Assembly (NCBI GenBank): GCA_036365145.1
Contig: JAEOAD010000015.1
Span: 8,425,501-8,489,500, forward strand
DNA: 64,000 nt
Origin: Orientallactaga sibirica
Lineage: Eukaryota > Chordata > Mammalia > Rodentia > Dipodidae
Direction of reading: 5' to 3'
The notes below the pieces were generated by a model that saw only the letters and a program-made list of their open reading frames with translations, searched no databases and was not told the origin of the DNA. Numbering within the stretch: the first letter of the stretch is position 1; every line of letters starts with the position of its first letter. Shown in pieces: positions 57,126 to 64,000 of the stretch. The position numbers and the translations under genes are program-made.

Positions 57126-57774
57126 CTTGTTTTGTTTTAATGATAATAATTAATTATTCTCTCATGGAGAATGTTTAAAATTTGTCCTTTTAATTTTGAA
57201 TAATATAAACAAAAATTTACTTCCCAAATTTTTACATAAATTTACCTTGTTTTCCATTACATTATATTCATTACATTCTTCTTATCACTATATTATTTAT
57301 TGGTCTTTGTAATTTTTGCAATGCTGATGACTAATTTAGTTTCATGTTAATTCATGAATTAAGTGCTTTCAAAGCTCTTTTAAATATTTTCTTTGAATTA
57401 GCTATTCATTTTTTTTCTATTGTTTCTATTTTTCTTTCTGATACAAAGATTTCTTAAACCACTCTCTTCAGTGAGTCCATTCTTTCAAGCTTGTACTTTG
57501 CTTTTCTCCTGGTCAAATAAAGTATGTTATTTAAATGTATGCAATTTTCTTGTATTTATTTATTTGTTTTCTTATTTTCCTTAGATAACACTCATTTTTC
57601 TTTGCTTTTGTGGATTTTGAATTTCTCATCTTATTTGAGAAGCAATTCCCTAATACCAGATAGAACTGTTTCCTGTTTCATGCTAATAATTTTGTACCTT
57701 TTTCTTTTTACCTTTAACTCTTTAAACCATTCTAACAGAGCCTTTAAATTGTGGCATAAGGTTACTCAAGCAAT
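57126..57774. other. Unique AT-rich DNA before the hairpin
   Basis: No recognised gene or repeat. A plus frame 57524-57868 runs from here into the hairpin left arm and is not supported as a gene. Confidence 0.45.
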
Positions 57775-57969
57775 TCTGACTTCTTCCACTGGAGTCGGAG
57801 GCTATGAAAAAATGGGCTTCCTGTTGTGGGGCTTAGACCCTGGCACACCACGTTCCTGTAGTAGATAACTGCGGAAAAGGCTACTCAGGAACGTGGTGTG
57901 CTTGGATTTAAGACCCACAACAGGAAACCTTTGTTCTCATGTTCTCCGACTCCAGTGAAGGAAGTCAGA
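57775..57969. repeat. Long inverted repeat / hairpin, two 84-nt arms
   Basis: The left arm 57775-57858 and right arm 57886-57969 are near-complementary. The outer segment TCTGACTTC...GGAGTCGGAG matches 24 of 26. The inner segment TTCCTGTTGTGGG...CACACCACGTTCCTG matches 36 of 42, and its last 16 bases are perfect. Pairing extends 5 bp into the loop (AGTAG with CTACT), leaving about 17 unpaired bases. Many mismatches are C/T or G/A, so some become G-U pairs in RNA. Possible identities are a palindromic DNA-transposon remnant (MITE), an inverted duplication, or a hairpin RNA source. I do not recognise the family. Confidence 0.85.
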
Positions 57970-58039
57970 TAACCAACACAAGAACATATGGTACTATATG
58001 CTACTAGAAGATGAAAGATGTACTCGGAAAATAACTCAG

Positions 58040-58400
58040 GGAGACAGGATGGTTATTTTAGGTGAGGTTTTCAAAGAGCTCTCCAAGGAAATGACTCGTG
58101 TGGATAGACCACAGAGAGATGAGTGAGCTATGCAAAACCTCTGGCAAAAGGACATTCAGGCAGAGGACCAGCAGGAGGGGCGGGATTGGTGGGGCAGCCG
58201 GAGGAGCGACCATAGGAAATAGAGATGCAAATTGGCTTAGAGGAGTCAGGATGCTGCCCCATTTAGGAACTGACTGAATATAAGTACAACTGCAGATTTT
58301 ATTTTATATGGGAAGCAAGGGGAGGTCAGTAAGTCTACATCATGGGATTTGCACTTCAACTGTTGCGGGAATGGAAGTGACAGAAGCAGGAAGGAAGTAC
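58040..58400 (-). mobile_element. L2-like LINE remnant
   Basis: GGTTATTTTAGGTGAGG, CCAAGGAAATGACT, AAGGACATTCAGGCAGAGGA, then TTTTATTTTATATGGGAAGC and CATGGGATTTGCACTT follow the reverse complement of the L2 3' region (GAGGTGACATTTGAG, GCATTCCAGGCAGAGG). Strongly diverged, and the family is assigned from memory. Confidence 0.55.
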
Positions 58401-58693
58401 AAACGTGTGGCTTTGTTTAAATTTACCTTTCTCAGAGAAAGGACAGCCTCCTCGTTAAAATATCTGTCTTTTCCTAATTTAAAGAAGCAAAATTTGTTAA
58501 ACTTGTCCTATATTCTATTGATACACACCCTTTAGTGGAGGGGTATGGGAGTATCCAGTGACTTTATAGTTTAAATGCTTCAAGTTCACGTCATCCTTTC
58601 TTTTAAAGTTATTTACAGTTGTGCTTTTGTTCTTTCTCTGTAGTCTGTGGAATAAGCATAAAATGTATTTTAAATTGAATGGGATATCATTAC

Positions 58694-59052
58694 TGTGGTA
58701 GTTTAAACAGATGGCCCCCAGTATATTCAGTGTTTTATTAGTTTATAGTTTGCATCTGCAGCCACCTGGCTGGAGGCAATGTCACTGGGAGGATCTTAAG
58801 GTGTGGTGGTGGGTTTGAGATTTCAGTCTAAAGATATGCAAAGTGTTCTTAGCCGGAGCTCCTGAAGTGTGCTGTGCTGTGTAGCTTTTGGCTTTTGGCT
58901 TCTTTTTCTCTTGCCTGGTCCTGTAAAAGCAGGCCAGCTGCTTCTGCCATTATGGAACTTCCCCTGGATCTGTAAGCTTCAATAAATCCCTTCCTCAATA
59001 ACTGTGCCTGGTCTGGAAGTTCATCTCAGTGAACCTGAAGCTGTCTGCTACA
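58694..59052 (+). mobile_element. Solo LTR, MaLR-like, 5-bp TSD ATTAC
   Basis: Starts TGTGGTAGTTTAAACAGATG and ends CTGTCTGCTACA. ATTAC flanks it exactly at 58689-58693 and 59053-59057. AATAAA is at 58981-58986, 66 bases before the LTR end, as in an R-region polyadenylation signal. 359 bp. Confidence 0.95.
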
Positions 59053-59057
59053 ATTAC

Positions 59058-59784
59058 TAATATAGAAAAATTATCCCTAACAATGTATGTTTAGGTCATT
59101 TATGAATGTTATATACATTTGGACACACATTTAAATTACTTCTTGTTTAAGTTGTTACTAACAATGAACAACTTTTTCAGCATTTGTGAATCTACTTATA
59201 AAAAATTACATTCTTGAGCTCTTTGGCTTTCCTGCCCAGGTACATGGACAAAAAATCCTACCCTTTATCCCCTCCCCTATTTTTCCCTCTCTATCCCTTC
59301 TTCCCTCTCTGCTGTCTCTCTCTCTCTCTTTCCTGGTTCATTTTTTTTTCTCTCTCTCCCACTCCTTTCCTCCCTCCCCATCCCTCGTTCCTCCCTTTTC
59401 CTTCTCCTCCTTTACAATAAAATCTTGGATCCAAAAAATATCCTCTTGAAATTATTTCCAGATGAATGTTCTGTGTTTATATTTGCCTTGTATGCAGATA
59501 CTGGACTTGGTTTTCATGTTATGTATAACACACTGTTGCTTCACTGCTTAGAACTTTCAATCCAAGAATTTATATTATGATTTAGTGATTAATTTGAATT
59601 TACTTTTCCAATATTTTCACCTCACACTATTTTCTTATTTTAGTGCAGTCTGTAGGACAGGACTGAATAAAATGTTAAAAATTACACTGAAATTAACTCT
59701 CTTTCATCACTAATTTATAGGAATAATGCTTTGCAATTAAAAAAATAAAAAGCTATCTTTGAAAGAAAACTTTACCAGTTTCCT
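59058..59784. other. Unique DNA with a pyrimidine tract
   Basis: 59260-59415 is a C/T-rich tract (CCTTCTTCCCTCTC-like), possibly the remains of a SINE or L1 CT region. The Leu/Ser/Pro-rich frames over it are composition artefacts. Nothing else was recognised. Confidence 0.5.
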
Positions 59785-59895
59785 GATTTAATCTTCATAA
59801 CAAGTTTATAATTCTTTGCCCTGAGTTTTTCTACTTTTCACTTGAACTGAAAAAGAAGAAAGTAACTTATGGGTCAGAAAGTATTCCTAGTGAAA
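59785..59895 (-). mobile_element. Possible MIR remnant
   Basis: GATTTAATCTTCATAACAAG and AAAGTAACTTATGGGTCA resemble the MIR words TTTAATCCTCACAACAACC and AAGTAACTTGCCCAAGGTCA. Short and diverged. Confidence 0.45.
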
Positions 59896-60009
59896 TTCAT
59901 GTTTTAAGGAACCCAACTCCATCACATATGTACCTAGAGGAAAACTTTTTTAGTTGGAAAATCTTATTCTGTTAATGTTCTGAAAGTTTTATTAAAAAGT
60001 GAATGTTGG

Positions 60010-60232
60010 AAATGAGAGTTGGCTGAGCAGTTAAGACTCTTGACTGCAAAGCCTAATGACATGGGCCCAATTCCCCATACCCATGTAAAGCCAGAAGCAC
60101 AAAGTGATGCATACATCTGGAGTTTGTTTTCAGCAGGTGGAGGTCCTGGTATGCCCATATTCTTCCTCTCTCTGTCTCTCTCCACCTACCTTGCTCTCTG
60201 TCTTTTTTCTCTGTGCTTGCAAAAAAATTTTT
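60010..60232 (+). mobile_element. Diverged B2-type SINE with TSD
   Basis: AAATGAGAGTTGGCTGAGCA head, GCCAGAAGCACAAAGTGATG body and CT-rich end. The flanks AAAAAGTGAATGTTGG and AAAAATGAATGTTGGG form the TSD. Confidence 0.88.
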
Positions 60233-60514
60233 AAAAATGAATGTTGGGTTTTATTAGTACTCTGTAGATCTAATAATATAGTTGTTTACCCCTAATGTTT
60301 TTATACAATGAATTACCTTAACAGATTTTCTAATGTTGGTCCATTCACCAATTTTATTTCTGAGACATATCCTACTTAGTAATGAAGTATTGGGAAACTT
60401 AGTACATTGTACTTTTAACTGTACTTTTATCTTTTACTGTTAGGTATGAAATGAACATATTATTTTATTTTACTAGCCACTGGGTAGTATTATAAACTTT
60501 ATTTATTTATTAAG

Positions 60515-60730
60515 ACTTTTTTATTTATCTGCAAGGAGAGAGACAAAGAGAGAGGAGAGAGAGAGAGAGAGTGAGAATGGCTGCTCCAGGGACACTTGCC
60601 ACAGCAAACAAACTCCAGCCACATGTGCCATTTTGTGCTTCTAGCTTTAGGTGGGTACTGGGGAATCAAACCCTGGCTGACAGGATTTTTCAAGACAGCA
60701 CCTTTAACTGCTGAGCCATCTCTGAAGGCC
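60515..60730 (-). mobile_element. Diverged B2-type SINE
   Basis: TTTATTTATCTGCAAGG tail, AG-rich run 60535-60575, GGTGGGTACTGGGGAATCAA, and inverted 5' end CTGCTGAGCCATCTCTGAAG. Confidence 0.85.
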
Positions 60731-60844
60731 AAGGATTATCAACTTTTAAAAAGAAGGGGTAGGATTTACATTTTATATAATAATCAACTATTAGCCATGA
60801 AACATAACTAAAATCATAAAAATGAACTAAAATCTCTGAGTGTA

Positions 60845-60990
60845 TAACCTCATTGAGTTCTCACAAGCAGCCCCATGAGATAGTAATCTTAATTATTCAC
60901 TTATTAAAAGATAATAGCAAGGATGTTAAGTAACTTAGAAAACATTACACAGTTAGAAAGGGGCAAATTCTCAGTTAGTGCCTTTATTCT
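60845..60990 (-). mobile_element. MIR remnant
   Basis: CTCACAAGCAGCCCCATGAG, GATGTTAAGTAACTTAGAAA and CATTACACAGTTAGAAAGGG parallel the MIR core in reverse (CTCACAACAACCCTATGAGG, GGTTAAGTAACTTGCCC, CACACAGCTAGTAAGTGG). Confidence 0.7.
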
Positions 60991-61530
60991 TAAGTATAAT
61001 AATATGTACTTAATAACTGGAATGAACCCTTTGATATACATCAACTGGAACTAATATCATTTATAGGTAAATACATAACTACCTTTTCAGATGCTTTTAT
61101 GATTTTGGCCTGTTAAGTTTTTTCTAATTATTTTCAGACAATTTTCTAATTGTATCCCCGAAGGAATCATGATATTTATATAAATTTTCAATTATATTTT
61201 TCCTTTCATAACTTTTATGTCTGCAATGTCTTCATTTCCATTTTATGTCTTCAAATCATTGTTTAGCTGATTAAATAATCTCAAGTTGATAGTTTTCACC
61301 TAAAAGTTTAAAGATTTTATTCCTTCAAGTCCTCAATTTTAGTGTGCCAATGACAAGTTAGACCTGTATCAATCAGACTTTTTGGCCTTTGAAGATTAAT
61401 TTTCCCTCTCTTGTATATTTTGAATGCTTCTTCTTACTAGTAATTTTAAGTTTCATAAAATTATCTCTTGTATATGGTCTGGGGCAAATATTTAGATCAT
61501 TTTGGTTTTATTTTATTTTACTCTTTTGGC
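60991..61530. other. Unique AT-rich DNA, no gene seen
   Basis: No recognised repeat, exon or RNA gene. Confidence 0.45.
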
Positions 61531-61910
61531 TGTGTGTGTGGTATGGTGTGGTGTGGTTTGTGGTATGCATGTATATGTGCATCTGTGGTATATGCACGTT
61601 TGTTCACATGTGTATGCCCAGTGCACAACATTCAGAGGCTAGAGGAAGGATCCTCTAGAACTAACTATTCCACCTTATTCCCTTAGACATGGTGTCTCAT
61701 TGAACCTTAAACTCACTATTATTTGGTTAGACAGACTGATCAGTGAGTGCTGGGGATCCTCCTGTGTTCACTAACCTCAATTCTGGGGTTACAGGAGTGT
61801 GTAGCTATGAGCAAGATTTTTTTTTAACATGGGTGCTAGTGGTCCAAACTCAGGTCCTCATGCTTGTGCAAAAAGGGCTTTTACCAACTGAGTCATCTCC
61901 TCACTCCTAC
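61531..61910 (-). mobile_element. B4-like SINE with TG-rich left end
   Basis: The TG-rich stretch (61531-61600) is followed by GAGGCTAGAGGAAGGATCCT, ACATGGTGTCTCATTGAACC, GTGCTGGGGATCCTCCTGTG, CTCAGGTCCTCATGCTTGTG and TACCAACTGAGTCATCTCC. This is the most complete copy of this class here. Confidence 0.8.
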
Positions 61911-62176
61911 TTGAGTACTGTACTAAGTAAGATATATATATATAAAATCACCACAAATGCTTATTGTATACTTGCTATGTCCCATGAATTGTTCTAGGTA
62001 TAGGGTAAAAAAGTATTGAATAACTTAGAGAAAAGGAACATTGCCTTCATGAAGTTTATAGTCTAACTTGTAACATTAGAAAAATGAACAAAAATGAGTA
62101 AATCATAAAACAAGTCATAATGTAGTAACTTATAGGGTGCTTTTAGGGTGAAAAGTAGCATAAAGAATAAGATTAA

Positions 62177-62410
62177 GGGATAGAGAGGTGGCTTAGTTGT
62201 TAAAGTATTTTCTGTGAAGCCTAAGGACCCAGGTTTAATTCCCCAGTACACATGTAAGCCAGATGGACAAAGTGGCACATATGTCTATAGTTCCTTTTGC
62301 ATGGGCTTGAGACCCTGGTTGCTCATTTTCTTCTCTCTCTCTCTAAGTACCTCTTTCTGTTTCTCTACCTCATACTCTCTCTTTCAAATAAATTAAATTA
62401 AATTTTAAAA
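62177..62410 (+). mobile_element. B2-type SINE with 15-bp TSD
   Basis: GGGATAGAGAGGTGGCTTAG head, CATGTAAGCCAGATGGACAA body and CT-rich end. The TSD is AAAGAATAAGATTAA (62162-62176) against AAAGAATAAGATGAA (62411-62425). Confidence 0.93.
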
Positions 62411-62661
62411 AAAGAATAAGATGAAGATGCATGATAGAAGTTGAAATTTAATAAGCATAATAGGAACTCATAAGTAGAAAGTTAATAACTGAAGTAGTAA
62501 GCTATGTGTGTATCCATGGAAAAGAGTTCTAGGCAGATAGTCAGCAAATGCAAAAGTTGTGTGATAGAAATAGAAATAATCAGAGACCAATCAAGTGGTT
62601 GAGTTTTCTAGGTTATTTAAAAGGCTCTAAATCATAAACAACATGAGATGGTCAACCACTG

Positions 62662-62831
62662 TTTTTTTTTTTTTTTTTTTTTTTAACCTATTTCAAGGTA
62701 GGGTCTCATTCTAGCTCAGGCTGACCTGGAATTCACTATGTCATCTCAGGGAGGCCTAGATCTCATAGCAATCCTCCTACCTCTGCCTCCCAAGTGCTGG
62801 GATTAAAGGCATGCACCACCACGTCAGGCTT
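62662..62831 (-). mobile_element. B1 SINE with 8-bp TSD
   Basis: T23 run then the inverted B1 body (GGCTGACCTGGAATTCACTA, CCCAAGTGCTGGGATTAAAG, CATGCACCACCACG). AACCACTG flanks it at 62654-62661 and 62832-62839. Confidence 0.95.
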
Positions 62832-62839
62832 AACCACTG

Positions 62840-63290
62840 AATTTTTGAAAGAAGAGTTTCTTTACTGAATTTGTGTTTCATAGGATAATGCTGAGTTTGA
62901 TAATATCAATAATATAAAATAGTAAAATATTAACAGAAGGACTAGTAATAAAACTTGTTTTATCACTCTAAAGGTTGGAGAAAGTGATATGCATTTAATT
63001 CATAATGTGATACCTTGCTTATTTCTCAATGGATTGAGAGCTTGCACACAAAAAGATTGATATTAGCTATAAAAAAAGAAGTGTTCATTGGAGATAAGGT
63101 ATTTCATATGGGTATAGATACTATAAGTACATATGTCATAACTTGGGAAAGTTGTCATTGTTTCCATGTAATAGAGTCTATAAGTAAAGGTGTATAAATA
63201 AGGAGTAGAGATATTTGCCATAAGATGAAATACCTGAAATAGCTATCTGTGAGCTCAGGACAGGACGTTATCTGAGAAATATGTATTAGT
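62840..63290. other. Unique AT-rich DNA
   Basis: No recognised gene or repeat. Confidence 0.45.
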
Positions 63291-63880
63291 CCTCCTCATT
63301 CACTAGAGTACACCTTCCAATAACCCCTAGTGGCTGCACAAAGCTATGAATAGTTCTGCATCCTGTGTACATTTTTTTTTCATTTTTCCTATATATTCAC
63401 ACCAGTGATAAGGTTTAATTTATAAAGTCGGCACAACAAGAAATTTACAATAATGATAAAAATAAAAAGGTATAATAATTACTGTAATAAAGCCAAATAT
63501 ATATGCTCTCCCAAATGATTTTATTGTACTGTACCTTCTTATTATAGAATGTCTTGTTGGACTTAACTTCCTATTGTATTGTATTTTGTTGTCTCTATAT
63601 TCTTATTATATAGTATCTTACTGTATTTCAATTTTTTATTGTACCAAGTTTTATTTCAGTTAGCTGTCTTATTGTATGGTACCTTCTCCTTGTGTATTGA
63701 GATACAGTGCCTGTGGAATGAGAATAGTATGAATAAAATAGGCATTGAGGTATAGAATTAATTTATTGTTTAAGGGTTACTGAAACCTTAGCACTGTGAG
63801 GCCATAGCATTTGATCTGACAATTGAGACAATTGAGACAACTACTAAGTGACCCATAGGTCAGTGGAATATTTCTATGAG
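63291..63880 (-). mobile_element. MER2/Tigger-like DNA transposon fossil
   Basis: The order follows MER2 as I remember it, read inverted: ACCCCTAGTGGCTGC, TTTTTCCTATATATTCAC, GATAAGGTTTAATTTATAAA, then ACTGTAATAAAGCC, TTTATTGTACTGTACC, ATAAAATAGGCATTGAGG and GTTACTGAAACC. The middle (63535-63690) repeats a CTTATTGTA-like word several times, so it is longer than a standard copy. The terminal CCCTTATCC-type ends are not clear. Non-coding. Confidence 0.55.
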
Positions 63881-64000
63881 TATGCTGTATAAAGGAATAG
63901 CTTGTATAATAGACAAAATAGAATGGGATATTGCAGAATTTCATCACCCAGTTCAGAATGGTATACAATTTATAATTTATTAGTTACTTATTTTTTGAAC

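Noticed and set aside
57524..57868. 114-codon plus-strand frame
   Set aside because: Covers AT-rich unique DNA and the hairpin left arm. No motif, no homology recognised, and the end falls in the loop.
59186..59449. Ser/Pro/Leu-rich frames
   Set aside because: Produced by a C/T-rich tract; composition artefact.

Overview
The window is mammalian nuclear DNA, and the repeats point to a rodent. B1 (7SL-derived) and B4-like SINEs are present. The most abundant element is a tRNA-derived SINE of the B2 type, which opens with GGCTGGAGAGATGGCTTAG and ends in an (AAATA)n-like tail after a CT-rich run. This version of B2 is not the mouse/rat form. From memory it best fits the Dip branch of the B2 superfamily in dipodoid rodents (jerboas, jumping mice, birch mice), so a jerboa-like genome is my inference, not something proved here.

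I find no intact protein-coding gene. The longer open frames belong to LINE-1 ORF1/ORF2 relics, SINEs or simple repeats. The stretch reads as a gene-poor intergenic region or a long intron. The only exon-like unit I can defend from splice signals is a 178-bp block on the minus strand at 38244-38421, and it has no recognised protein family.

Layout: 1-935 is a LINE-1 3' UTR piece. 936-8384 is mostly unique AT-rich DNA with scattered SINEs. 8385-23345 is a nested transposon complex: an old minus-strand L1 is split at 10092/16271 by a 5'-complete plus-strand L1 with a 16-bp target-site duplication (TSD). That L1 is itself hit by a solo LTR, a B1 and two B2-type SINEs. 23346-31400 is unique DNA with a solo LTR, SINEs, a short L1 and two MIRs. 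31430-34430 is an ancient plus-strand L1 broken by two minus-strand L1 pieces. 34431-44500 is the least L1-rich part; it holds the candidate exon and a 165-bp direct repeat of unknown family. 44500-53900 is dense in SINEs, LTRs and microsatellites. 53900-64000 has L2, MIR, a strong 84-bp-arm hairpin at 57775-57969, another solo LTR and a MER2/Tigger-like DNA transposon fossil.

The clearest signals beyond routine repeat annotation are: the long hairpin at 57775-57969; a 14-bp minisatellite inside the L1 5' UTR; four solo LTRs of one family with 5-bp TSDs; three structural variants of the B2-type SINE; two L1 copies sharing the same FADD-to-FAGD change in the reverse transcriptase active site; and the duplicated segment at 40174/41988. 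None of these amounts to a demonstrated new biological system.
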